Source: Clostridia bacterium (GTDB lineage: Bacteria; Bacillota; Clostridia; TANB77; CAG-508). From it: DNA of 45,009 bases. The notes beneath the pieces were generated by a model that was not told the DNA's origin, did no database searches, and saw only the letters and a list, made by a program, of their open reading frames with translations. The number at the start of each line of letters is the position of its first letter. Position 1 is the stretch's first letter. The position numbers were made by a program, and so were the translations under genes. The stretch is from positions 1 to 45,009 of the forward strand of contig JAAWPK010000005.1 in the NCBI GenBank assembly GCA_022799935.1, in the 5' to 3' direction. Positions 32,052 through 42,880 of the stretch are shown piece by piece.

Positions 32052-33359
32052 ATGAAAGTAGGTTTTGTCTCATTAGGTTGTACAAAAAATCTAGTAGTTA
32101 CAGAAGAAGTTATAGGAATGTTTAAGCAAAATGGATATGAAATAGTAAATGATGAAAAAAAAGCAGAGATTATTGTTATAAACACTTGTGGATTTATTGA
32201 AAGCGCAAAACAAGAAGCAATAGATACAATATTTGAGATGGCAGAAAGCAAAAAACACAAATGCAAATATCTAATAGTAATTGGTTGTTTAGTCCAAAGA
32301 TATAAAGAAGAATTAGTAAAACTAATCCCAGAAGTAGATTTATTTATTTCCATAAGAGAGTATGATAAAATGTGGGAAAAAATAAGTAAATTAATAGGAG
32401 AAAAATCAAGTAATATTTGTAAACTAGATTTTGAAAATAGAGTAATAACAACAGGAGAAAGTTATGCTTACTTAAAAATAGCAGAAGGATGTTCTAATAA
32501 TTGTACATATTGTGCAATACCATATATACAAGGAAAATACATATCAAGACCAAAAGAGGAAATTATAGATGAAGCAAAAAGACTTGCTAGAAAAGGAATA
32601 AAAGAGTTAATAGTGATTGCTCAAGATACAACTAAATATGGAATAGACATATATGGAAAGCCAGCACTTGCAGAGCTCCTAACGGAACTTTGTAAAATAG
32701 AGGGGGTTAATTGGATAAGATTTTTATATGCATATCCAGAAACAATAACAGATGAGCTTATACAAGTTGTAAAAAAAGAGGACAAGATATGTAAATACTT
32801 TGATATGCCAATTCAGCATATATCAAATAAAGTTTTAAAAAGAATGAATAGAAAAAGTGACAAAGAAAGCATAGAAAAAGTAATTGCTAAGATAAGAAAA
32901 GAAATACCAAATGTGATTCTAAGAACAACATTAATTGTAGGATTTCCAGGAGAAACAGAAGAAGATTTTGATGAACTTTATGAATTTGCTAAAAAAACAA
33001 AATTTGATAAATTAGGAGCATTTATGTATTCAAAAGAAGACCGGAACACCAGCAGCTAGATTAAAAGAACAAGTTCATTATATGACTAAAAAGTCAAGAC
33101 ATAAGAAGATAATGAGTATTCAGAAACAAATATCAAAGAAGAACTTAGAACAAAAATTGGGTAATGTATATAAGGCAATGATAGAAAATATAAGTTTTGA
33201 TCGGAAAATATTATGTACGGAAGAACATATATGGATGTTCCAGAAGAAGATGGAGTAGTATTTATCAAAAGTGATAAAGAAATTGCATTAGGAGATTTTG
33301 TAAAATGCAAGATAATAGATGTTAAGGATTATGATTTAATTGCTGAAATTATATTATAA
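32052..33359 (+). CDS. rimO: ribosomal protein S12 methylthiotransferase RimO, three +1 frame changes
   Basis: The reconstructed product has 434 residues. RimO methylthiolates Asp of S12. 'SLGCTKNLVVTE', 'NTCGFIE' and 'VIGCLVQRY' give the auxiliary-cluster Cys; the radical SAM motif is 'GCSNNCTYCAIP'; the C-terminal TRAM domain follows. 33042 (GAC-c-GGA, Gly331) gives 'EDGTPAARL'. 33202 (GAT-c-GGA, Gly384) and 33218 (GTA-c-GGA, Gly389) lie 16 bases apart and give 'FDGKYYVGRTYMDVPEEDG', a RimO hallmark. The intact 'VGFPGETEEDF' upstream uses GGA codons without inserted C, in contrast to MtaB. The stop is TAA at 33357-33359. Confidence 0.95.
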
Positions 33360-33383
33360 ATAAAAAAGTAAGGAAAATGGATT

Positions 33384-34214
33384 ATGACTATAAAACAGGT
33401 TTTACTAAAAGGAAAAGAAAAACTAAAAGAAAATGATGTAGAGGATGAAAGTCTAATCTCTAGGCTACTTCTTTCTAAAATATTAGGAATAAGAAAAGAA
33501 GAGTTAATTATCAATTTAGAGAGCGAAGTAGATAAGGAAAAAGAAAAACAGTTTTTTGAAGGTATAGAAAAGATAATTTTAGATTATCCAATTCAATATA
33601 TAACTGCACATAAAGAATTTATGAAAATGAATTTCTATGTGAATGAAAGTGTTCTTATTCCAAGAGCAGATACAGAAGTTTTAGTAGAAGAAGTCATAAA
33701 AATTTGTAAAGAGGAAAACAAAAAAGAAATATTAGATATGTGTACAGGAAGCGGAGCTATAGCTATATCAATTGCAAAAAATTTAGAAAACACAAATATA
33801 ACAGCAGTAGACATAAGCAAAGAAGCAATAGGAGTAGCTAGAATTAATGCAAAAGAACTATTAAAAGAAAATAATATAAAATTTATTAAAAGTAATATGT
33901 TTGAAAATGTAGACAAAAAATTTGATGTTATAGTGTCTAATCCACCATATATAAAAACAAAAGAAATAGATGAATACAAACTTAAATATGAACCAAGACT
34001 CGCATTAGATGGTGGAGAAGATGGTCTTAAATTTTATAAAATTATAATAAATGAAGGATATAAGTATTTAAAAACAAATGGAATTATAGTATTAGAAATA
34101 GGATATGACCAAAAAGAAGCATTACAAAAACTAGTAAATGAGAACAACTACTATAAAGAAAGCTATTGTATACAAGACTTATGTGGAAATGATAGAGTTA
34201 TCATAATTAAATAG
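33384..34214 (+). CDS. prmC: peptide chain release factor N5-glutamine methyltransferase
   Basis: The product has 276 residues. It methylates the GGQ glutamine of release factors. SAM-binding 'DMCTGSGAIAISIA' and catalytic 'VSNPPYIKT' are present, with the N-terminal helical domain of PrmC. The frame is complete; the CGG in AGC-GGA of the SAM loop is out of phase and harmless. The ATG follows GTAAGGAAAATGG and it lies 24 bases after rimO. Confidence 0.94.
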   Translation: MTIKQVLLKGKEKLKENDVEDESLISRLLLSKILGIRKEELIINLESEVDKEKEKQFFEGIEKIILDYPIQYITAHKEFMKMNFYVNESVLIPRADTEVLVEEVIKICKEENKKEILDMCTGSGAIAISIAKNLENTNITAVDISKEAIGVARINAKELLKENNIKFIKSNMFENVDKKFDVIVSNPPYIKTKEIDEYKLKYEPRLALDGGEDGLKFYKIIINEGYKYLKTNGIIVLEIGYDQKEALQKLVNENNYYKESYCIQDLCGNDRVIIIK

Positions 34215-34277
34215 GAGAATTAAAAACAATGCTATATTTTAGATCTAGATTAAAGGATAATTTAGGAGGAGAATTTT

Positions 34278-35112
34278 ATGTCATTTTCAGCAAATATTAA
34301 AGAAGAGCTAAGCAAAATAAATTCATTTTCGAATATTAAAATTGTACAAGCAGAAATTTATGGTTATTTACTTACTATGAATTTGGAAAATACAAAAATA
34401 AGATTTTTAACAGAAAATGAATACAACATAAATAGACTAAATAAGTTATTAAACAGACTTAAAATAGATTATAAAATAGAAATACAAGGAAAAAACTATG
34501 CTATTACATTCAAAAAACAGGATTTAGATATTGAAAATCCTAATTTAGGAGATATAGATGAATTAAAGGCAATTGTTAGAGGAGCTTTTTTAGGAAGCGG
34601 CTCAGTAACTGAACCAAAAACAAGATACCATTTAGAAATAAGACTTGAAACAGAAAGTTCAAGGGAAAAATTGATAGAAATATTAAATAAATTTAATATA
34701 GAAGTAAAATTGTTAGAGAGAAAATATTCATATTCAATATATATAAAAGATCGGAGAAGAAATATCAAAATTTTTAGCATTAATTGGTGCGAATTCATCA
34801 GTACTTAAATATGAAGATATTCGTGTACTAAAAGAAACTAAAAATAATGTAAATAGAAAGGTAAACTGTGAAACTGCAAATTTAAATAAAACTATAAATG
34901 CAGCAGTAGTGCAGATACAAGCAATAGAGAAAATAAAAAGGAAAAAGAAATTTAGTAGTCTCCCAATTAATCTTCAAGAAATTGCAGAGCTTAGAATAGA
35001 GAATCCAGACTCAACACTTGAAGAACTAGGAAAAATGTTACGAGAGCCAATAGGGAAATCGGGAGTAAATCATAGACTAAAGAAGCTTATAGAAATTGCA
35101 GAAGATATTTAA
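34278..35112 (+). CDS. whiA: DNA-binding protein WhiA, +1 at CGG 34752
   Basis: The reconstructed product has 277 residues, slightly shorter than many WhiA proteins. It joins an N-terminal LAGLIDADG-like domain ('AIVRGAFLGSGSVTEPKTRYH') to a C-terminal helix-turn-helix ('IAELRIENPDSTLEELGKML'). GAT-c-GGA at 34752 restores Gly159 ('IKDGEEISKFLALIGANSS'). CGA at 35041 is read as Arg. WhiA affects division and sporulation genes in Gram-positive bacteria. The start is ATG 34278 behind GGAGGAG. HemW follows closely. Confidence 0.93.
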
Positions 35113-35122
35113 AATAGAAAGG

Positions 35123-36260
35123 GTGATTATAATAAAGAAAATAGGAATATATGTGCATATACCATTTTGTAAATCTAAATGCTATTACTGTGACTTTGTA
35201 TCATTTCCAGATAAACAAAGGTATATAGAAGAGTATGCAAATGCATTAGTAGAAGAGATAAAAAGCAGAGATTTAATGGAATATAAAGTAGATTCAATAT
35301 ATATAGGTGGAGGGACTCCATCTATTTTAGATAGTAAATATATAGAGAATATATTAAATGAAATAAGACTATATACTGTAAATAAACCAGAAGTTACAAT
35401 AGAAATAAATCCAGGAACTGTAAGTAAAGAAAAGCTAAAAGAATATAAGGACATAAGAATACATAGGATAAGTATAGGACTTCAAAGTACAGATAATAAT
35501 TTATTAAAACAAATACGGAAGAATACATACATATGAAGAATTTTTAGAAACATATCAAAATGCAAGAGAAGTAGGATATAAAAATATAAATATAGATCTA
35601 ATACTAGGACTTCCAAACCAAACATTAGAAAATTTAAAAGAAACCGTAAAAAAAGTGGTAGATTTAAATCCAGAACATATATCTATATATTCACTTATAT
35701 TAGAAGAAGGAACAAAATTGCAAAAAATGGTAAGTGAAGGAAAAGTAAAACTTCCAGAAGAAGATATAGAAAGGAAGATGTATTGGAAAGCGAAGGAAAT
35801 TTTAGAGGAGCATGGATATATACATTATGAAATATCAAATTTTGCAAAAAATATGTATAGGTCAAAACATAATATTAACTGTTGGGAACAGAAGGAGTAT
35901 ATAGGATTTGGTGTTGCGGCACACTCTTATTTAAATAATACAAGATATTCAAATATAGAAGACATAGAAAAGTATATTAACAACATAAAAAATGGGGAAA
36001 TTGACAAAAATATAATTATACATGAAATACAAAAAAAAGAAGAAAAAGCTAAGGAATATATGTTACTAGGGCTAAGAAAAATAGAAGGATTAAATATTGA
36101 TAAATATAAAGAAAAGTTTGGAAAAAACCCAATAGTTGTATACAATAAAGAATTAAGAAAACTAGATAAAGAGAATCTTATAAAAGTAGAAGGAAAGTAT
36201 ATAAAACTTACAGATAAAGGATTAGACTTAGCTAATATAGTATGGCAAGAATTTGTATAA
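35123..36260 (+). CDS. hemW: HemW-family radical SAM protein (heme chaperone type), +1 at CGG 35516
   Basis: The reconstructed product has about 378 residues. Radical SAM motif in 'CKSKCYYCDF'; 'YIGGGTPSIL', 'GLQSTDNNLL', 'NIDLILGLPNQT' and 'WEQKEYIGFGVAAHSY' are HemW/HemN-like signatures. ATA-c-GGA at 35516 restores Gly132 ('QIGRIHTYEEFLETYQNA'). The start is uncertain: GTG 35123 lies close to AAAGGG, a TTG at 35096 lies inside whiA, and the family start MKKIGIY would need an ATA start at 35132, which is well spaced from AAAGGG. Confidence 0.92.
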
Positions 36261-36292
36261 TTTTTATAAAACTAGATGAATAGGAGATGATT

Positions 36293-37036
36293 ATGAAAGC
36301 GTTAATAACAGGAGCTTCATCAGGAATAGGAAGAGATATAGCAAGAGAATTAAATAAAAAAGGATATGATTTAGTTCTAGTTTCAAGAGATAAAGAGAAA
36401 TTAGAGAAAACAAAAAAGAGTTTAAATGGTAATGTAGAAATAATTTCATTAGATTTAGAAAGCGTAGAAAAATGTAAAGAATTGCATACAAAAGTACAAG
36501 ATATAGACATATTAATAAACAATGCAGGATTTGGGGTATTTGGAAATTTTGTAGAAACAGACTTAGATAAGGAAATAAGCTTAATAAACACAAATATAAC
36601 AGCAGTTCATATATTAACAAAGTTATACTTGCAAGATATGCTGAAGAAAAATAGTGGACATATTTTAAATGTAGCATCAATTGCAGGATTTATGCCAGGT
36701 CCACTTATGGAATCATATTATGCCTCAAAAGCTTATGTAGTTAGATTATCAGAAGGAATAAGAGCTGAGCTGAAAAAAGCAAAATCAAATGTAAAAATAA
36801 GTTTACTTTGTCCAGGACCAGTAAACACGAACTTTAATAATGTAGCAGGAGTAAAATTCAACCTCTATTCACTGAGTTCAGAAAAAGTTGCAAGATATGC
36901 TGTAAAGAAAATGTTAAAAAATAAATTTATGATAGTGCCAGGATTAGGAATAAAGATATTAAGAGTAATTTCGAAAATATCTCCAAATAATATAACATCT
37001 AAAGTTGTATATCTAATGCAAGAAAGAAAAAGGTAA
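36293..37036 (+). CDS. short-chain dehydrogenase/reductase
   Basis: The product has 247 residues, starting at ATG 36293 because AGGAGA at 36281-36286 abuts the alternative ATG 36287. Nucleotide-binding 'TGASSGIGRDIA', 'NNAGFGVFG', catalytic Ser near 'NVASIAGF' and 'YYASKAYV' show a classical SDR, closest in character to the DltE/YqjQ-type reductases. The substrate is unknown. It has no in-frame CGG. Confidence 0.9.
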   Translation: MKALITGASSGIGRDIARELNKKGYDLVLVSRDKEKLEKTKKSLNGNVEIISLDLESVEKCKELHTKVQDIDILINNAGFGVFGNFVETDLDKEISLINTNITAVHILTKLYLQDMLKKNSGHILNVASIAGFMPGPLMESYYASKAYVVRLSEGIRAELKKAKSNVKISLLCPGPVNTNFNNVAGVKFNLYSLSSEKVARYAVKKMLKNKFMIVPGLGIKILRVISKISPNNITSKVVYLMQERKR

Positions 37037-37051
37037 ATTTATGCAAAAACA

Positions 37052-37080
37052 TTGCATTTTGTCTTAACGAATGATAGAAT
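37052..37080 (+). promoter_or_regulatory. promoter of ftsK/spoIIIE
   Basis: TTGCAT (37052-37057), a 17-bp spacer and TAGAAT (37075-37080). Confidence 0.5.
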
Positions 37081-37134
37081 ATAAAATGTAATTTTAGAGA
37101 AAAAAATAAAACAAAGAACTGGAGACAAAATAAA

Positions 37135-39557
37135 ATGGGAAAGAAGAAGAAAGTAACAAAAAAGAAAAAATCTAAGCAAGATGCATATATACATGCAATT
37201 ACTGTCATGATTCTTAGTGCTCTACTTGCTGTATTTATATATATAAAATCTGGATATATAGGAGAACATCTAAGTCCAATGTTAGGAGGAATAATGGGAT
37301 GGATAAAATATCTAGTACCATTAGGAACTTTTTTAATTGGAATTAGTCTTGTAAAAGAAAAAAAGGAATTTGTAGCACCAAAGATTACCCAATATGCGAT
37401 TATAATATTATGCATATGTGCATTTATGTCATTAATGCAGATGTCAGGAGATAATAAGAAAATAGATGTAAATGATGAATTCTCAAATATTGTATCTAAA
37501 GCATATGACCTAGGTACTGAGAATAAAGGTGGAGGAGTAATTGGAGCACTAGTAGCAGTACCTATGAGAAAACTACTTCGGACCAGTTGGAGCAAATGTA
37601 GTTTTACTTGGTGTTGCAATACTACTTACAATCTTTACATTTGGAATAAAACCAGCAGAATTAGTAGATAAGATATCAGAAATGGTACAAGCTTCTAGAG
37701 AATATGAAGAAGATGATGACGAAGAAGATGAAGAAGAAATAGCACCTAAACCTAAGAAAAAGAAAAAAGAAAAACAGGTTAAATCTCATTCAGTAATAAT
37801 GACAGATCCATTTGGAGATGATGAAGAGGGAGAAGAGGTACCAGAAAAAACAATTAAAAAAACTAAAAAAGGAATTTTACCAAAATTTGAAGTACCAGAA
37901 ATAGATGATGATGAACCAGAAGAAGTACAAATACATGAAGAACCAAAAGAATCAAAACAAGATGACTATATAGAAGCTAACCTTTTTAAAGAAGCTGAAA
38001 AAGAAAAGCAAGATAATACAAAACAAATATTACAACTAGAACATGCACAAGTTGTAGAAGATGAAAATTATGAAACACCACCAATTGCAATACTAGAACA
38101 AGGAGCAGGTAAAAAAGCTGGAACTAGCAAAAAAGCAATAACAGATAATGCATTAAAGCTTCAAAAAACATTACATAGCTTTGGTGTTGCAGCAAAAGTT
38201 GAAGATGTTGCAGTAGGACCTGCAATTACAAGATATGAGCTAAAACCTGCAGAAGGAGTAAGAGTAAACAAAATAGCAAACTTAGCAGATGATATTGCTT
38301 TAAATTTAGCTGCACAAAGCATAAGAATAGAAGCACCAATACCAGGAAAACAGGCAGTTGGAATAGAAATACCAAATAAAGATACAGAGATGGTACATTT
38401 AAGAGATGTAATAGATTCAGAAGAATTTGTATCAGCTGAATCAAAACTTTCTGTAGGACTTGGAAAAGATGTTTCAGGAGCGAGAGTTATAGCAGATATA
38501 GCAAAAATGCCTCACTTACTTGTTGCTGGAAGCACAGGTTCAGGAAAGAGTGTGTGTATAAATACTTTAATCACAAGTATAATATATAAAGCAAAACCAA
38601 GTGAAGTAAAATTAGTTATGGTAGATCCAAAAATAGTTGAACTTTCAGTATATAATGGAATACCACACCTACTAATACCAGTTGTAACAGATCCGAGAAA
38701 AGCAGCTGGAGCATTAGCATGGGCTGTACAAGAAATGGAAGATAGATATGCAAAATTTGCAGCAAGAGGAGTAAGAGACATAAAAGGATATAATAAGGCA
38801 TTAGAAACTGGAGAAGAAGAGGAACAAAACGCAAAAATGCCACAAATTGTAATAATAATTGACGAGCTTGCAGACCTTATGATGGTAGCTGCAAAAGATG
38901 TAGAAGATGCAATATGTCGTTTAGCACAAAAAGCAAGAGCTGCTGGAATGCATTTAGTAATTGCAACACAAAGACCTTCAGTAGATGTAATCACAGGACT
39001 AATTAAAGCAAATATACCATCAAGAATTGCGTTTGCTGTATCTTCACAAATAGATTCAAGAACAATATTAGACATGCCAGGTGCAGAGAAGTTACTTGGA
39101 AAAGGAGATATGCTTTATTATCCAACAGGAGTATCAAAACCTACAAGAGTACAAGGTACATTTGTATCAGACAAAGAAGTAGAAAAAATAGTAGATTTCC
39201 TAAAGAAGGATGGAGAAACAATATATAATGAAGAAATAATAGAATCAATAGAAAAAGCTAATAAAACAGACAAAGAGATAGCAGAACAAGCAGAAGATGA
39301 TGATGTAGATCCACGATTAGAAGAAGCAATAGAAGAAGTAATAGCAGCAGGACAAGCTTCAACATCATTTATACAAAGAAGACTAAAAGTTGGTTATGCA
39401 AGAGCTCGGAAGAATAATAGACCAGATGACAGAAAGAGGAATAATATCTGGATATCAAGGAAGTAAGCCTAGAGAGGTACTTATGTCTAAAGAAAGATGG
39501 GAAGAACTTAAAATGTCTCCAGAGCAAGCTGAAATGGGAAGTACAGATGGAGAATAA
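37135..39557 (+). CDS. ftsK: FtsK/SpoIIIE DNA translocase, +1 at CGG 37579 and 39407
   Basis: The reconstructed product has 806 residues. Four membrane segments (about 20-185) are followed by an acidic linker, the RecA-like motor with Walker A '[14 protein letters not shown]' and Walker B '[13 protein letters not shown]', and the C-terminal gamma DNA-reading domain. CTT-c-GGA at 37579 restores Gly149 and the fourth membrane segment ('[18 protein letters not shown]'). GCT-c-GGA at 39407 restores Gly758 in '[19 protein letters not shown]', the gamma-domain signature. CGA at 39314 is read as Arg. It pumps chromosome DNA at division or into spores. Confidence 0.96.
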
Positions 39558-39594
39558 AACATAAGAAAAAATAGAAAGGGTTTTTTAGCTAATA

Positions 39595-41154
39595 ATGAAA
39601 ACAAATGATATTCTTTTAAAGTTTCAAAGTAATAATAGTAAGTTAGAAACAGTATTATCAAAAAAGAAATTTTCAGGAGATGTAAAAAATCTCCTTCTTA
39701 GCATGCTATATAAAATAAGTAGTTCATATAACGATTATGCTAATATAAAAGTAAATGTAGAAACTAAAAATAAATTTGTAGAAAATATGATAAAAATAAT
39801 AAATAGATGTACAGAAATACAACTTGTAAAACCAAGTAGTGAAGAAGGAGAAAAATTTATAAAAGAGGGAATTACAAGTAGAGTTGATACATATTTAAAT
39901 ACAATAAAAGTATTTCCAACAGAAAAGGCAATGCTTTTTGCCTTATTTAAAATGAATGATACAAAAATGTATCTAGATGAGGAATATAATCTAATAAGGA
40001 TAGCATTACCAGAGCTTTTAAATGAAGGAAGAGATATAAATAATATTGAAATAATTAGAGATTTTGATGCCTGGTCGTGGAATACACTTCCTAGTGAAAT
40101 AAGCAATATAGATTGTAATTTAATATATCAAAATTTGCAAATATTATTAGGATTTGATTTCCTAGATAACTGGATGAAACTTGAAAAACAAGAAAAGATC
40201 TTAAAAAAACTAGAAGATAAACTTAAAGAACAATATGATGAGAGAAATGTAGAGGAATTATTAAATCTACTTTATAGAATATCAATAATTGTATGTATTC
40301 AAAGAAACAAAAATGAGAAGAAAAGACTTACAGAAGAAAGAGAATGGGACGAAAAAGAATTAGAAAGATTATCAGATAAAGAGAAATTTACATTAGAATT
40401 AACAAAAACAAAAAAGGAAAAAGCAAAAGAAATAGGAAAGTTAGATGAAATTATAAATGATGAAAATCTTCTACAAAAGGAATTTGAAAAAAGAAATAAA
40501 AATCTTTCAGAATACAAGAAAATATATAGTTTAAGCAATTTACTTGGAACAATAAAAAAAGAAAGAAAAAAGGCATTAAATGAAATAGAAGAATGTAACA
40601 AAATGATGGACGCAAAAAATTATGTACAAAAAAAAGAAGAATTAGAAAAGAATCTAGACTTATTAAAAGAAACAAAAACAGTTAGAAATAAAGAAAAATA
40701 TAAAATAAATATTCAAAAGATATTTATAAAATGCTTAGAAGAAAAAGTAGAAAGAATAACAGAAATAGAACAAAAGAAAGAATTAGTACAGATTTTAAGA
40801 ATACTTAGATACTATAATTTTATTGTATATGACGAAGAAAGATTTATAAAAGATGTAGATATAATAAAACCAGATATAGAAAAATTACAAGAAATGACAA
40901 TAGAAAAATTATATGAGCTAAAAGTTATAAATCCTATAACTAAAGATATAGATTTAGATATAAATATAATAAAACCAATATTATCTACTAGAATAATGAA
41001 TTTAGAAAATGTTAATATGCAAATAATGAACAATGGAAATAAAATAGAAATAAATGTATATGATGGAAATGTATTAGAATTAGAATTTGAGTTAGATTTG
41101 CCAGAACATATGCAAGTAAAAAACAAAAGAAAAGTTAAATTATTTGTAAAATAG
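39595..41154 (+). CDS. large charged coiled-coil protein, 519 aa
   Basis: I do not recognise the family. The product is soluble, Lys/Glu-rich and has no signal or membrane segment. Residues about 200-400 have strong coiled-coil character ('ERLSDKEKFTLELTKTKKEK'), and a beta-rich end follows ('GNKIEINVYDGNVLELEFEL'). The frame is complete with no in-frame CGG; few Gly residues occur. It lies 37 bases after ftsK and 16 before the beta-CASP gene, so it is probably co-transcribed. A structural or chromosome-related role is only a guess. Confidence 0.75.
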   Translation: MKTNDILLKFQSNNSKLETVLSKKKFSGDVKNLLLSMLYKISSSYNDYANIKVNVETKNKFVENMIKIINRCTEIQLVKPSSEEGEKFIKEGITSRVDTYLNTIKVFPTEKAMLFALFKMNDTKMYLDEEYNLIRIALPELLNEGRDINNIEIIRDFDAWSWNTLPSEISNIDCNLIYQNLQILLGFDFLDNWMKLEKQEKILKKLEDKLKEQYDERNVEELLNLLYRISIIVCIQRNKNEKKRLTEEREWDEKELERLSDKEKFTLELTKTKKEKAKEIGKLDEIINDENLLQKEFEKRNKNLSEYKKIYSLSNLLGTIKKERKKALNEIEECNKMMDAKNYVQKKEELEKNLDLLKETKTVRNKEKYKINIQKIFIKCLEEKVERITEIEQKKELVQILRILRYYNFIVYDEERFIKDVDIIKPDIEKLQEMTIEKLYELKVINPITKDIDLDINIIKPILSTRIMNLENVNMQIMNNGNKIEINVYDGNVLELEFELDLPEHMQVKNKRKVKLFVK

Positions 41155-41170
41155 ATTTTAGGAGGTAAAA

Positions 41171-42820
41171 ATGAAAATTACATTTTTAGGAGCCTCAGAA
41201 GGGGTAACAGGCTCAAATTTTTTAGTGGAGGCTGCACGGAAAGAAATTCTTAGTAGACTGTGGACTATTTCAAGGAAGCACAAAAGAAGAAAATAAAAAC
41301 TATGATGAATTTGCATTTGATGTAAATGAAATAGATTTTATGCTACTTACACATGCACATATAGATCATTCAGGAAGAATACCAAAGTTATATGTAGACG
41401 GATATAGAAATCCAATATATGCAACTAAAGCAACATGTGATTTATGTTCAATAATGCTTCCAGATAGCGGTCATATACAAGAAATGGAAATAGAATGGAG
41501 AAACAGAAAGAGAAAGAGAAAAGGAGAACTTGGTTTTGCACCACTATATACAGCAGAAGATGCAAATGATTGTCTAGAACTATTTAGAAAAGTTAACTAT
41601 AATGAAATAGTAGATATAGACGATAATATAACAGTAAGATACAATGATGCAGGACATATGCTAGGTTCAGCAATAATAGAAGTCTGGGTGAAAGAAGGAG
41701 ATAAGCAAGAAAAAATAGTATTTACAGGAGACCTTGGAAATAATGATATACCACTTTTAGCCTCTCCAACAATGATAGAATCAGCAGACTATTTAGTAAT
41801 GGAATCTACATATGGAAACAAATTTCATATGAGAAATGATGATAAAGCAGAAATGTTTTTAAATATAGTATATGATACAATAAGAAATGGAGGAAATGTA
41901 GTAATACCTTCATTTGCAGTTCGGAAGAACACAAGAAATACTTTATGAATTAAATAAGATAAAAGAAAATACAAAAGATGAGACATTCATAAATAAATAT
42001 AGATTACTTATGGAAACACCAGTATATGTAGATAGTCCACTTGCAATATCTGCAACAGAAATATTTAAAGACAATGAAGATTTGTTTGATGATGATGTTA
42101 AGGAAGAAATTGAAAGTGGAGATGATCCACTAGAATTCGATGGACTTAAATTTACAAGAACAGCAGAGGAATCAAGAGCATTAAATGAAATAGAAGAACC
42201 ATGTATAATAATGTCAGCAAGTGGAATGTGTGATGTGGGAAGAATAAAACACCACTTAAAACATAATTTGTGGAATTCAAAAAATACAATATTATTTGTA
42301 GGCTATCAGGCTAGCCGGAACTTTGGGAAGAAAAATAGTAGAAGGTGCAAAAAAAGTAAAGATATTTGGAGAGGAAATAGCAGTAAATGCAAGAATAGAA
42401 TATATAGAAGGATATTCTGGGCATGCAGATCAAGAATGGCTTTTGAATTTTATATACTCTTTCATAAATAAACCAAAACAAATAATATTAGTGCATGGAG
42501 AAAAAGAATCGCAAAAAGAATTAAAAACAAAAATATTAGAAGAGACAAAAATACCAGTTACAATACCTAAATATGGAGAAATATATAATGTAGGGGAAAA
42601 TGCAGTATATCTAGAAGGAAGGTTAGAACTTGAATCTGTAAGAAGAATTAGAAAAGTAGAAATTATAAATAAAGTAAAAATGCTTCGAGACGAAATATCA
42701 GATATGGAAGACATATTAAAGACAGAAATATTAACAGATGAAACAAGTGATGATGAGATGAACAGTATAACACTCAAACTTAAAGAAATAGAAAAATTAA
42801 TAATTAATATTATAGAGTAA
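41171..42820 (+). CDS. metallo-beta-lactamase/beta-CASP RNA-processing-type nuclease, +1 at CGG 41237, 41922 and 42316
   Basis: The reconstructed product has 548 residues: MBL fold with metal motif 'THAHIDHSGR', 'TGDLGN' and the beta-CASP domain ending 'GYSGHADQEWL' with 'VHGEKES'. It resembles CPSF73/Ysh1-like archaeal-bacterial exonucleases acting on RNA. Skipped C at 41237 (GCA-c-GGA, Gly23, 'EAAGKKFLVDCGLFQG'), 41922 (GTT-c-GGA, Gly251, 'PSFAVGRTQEILYEL') and 42316 (AGC-c-GGA, Gly382, 'YQASGTLGRKIVEG'). All three are family motifs. CGA at 42686 is read as Arg. The start is ATG 41171 behind AGGAGG. Confidence 0.94.
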
Positions 42821-42880
42821 AGTTTTCAAAATAAACAATGAAGTAATATGAAGTTTATTTTGAAAAGAAGGAGAAAAGAA

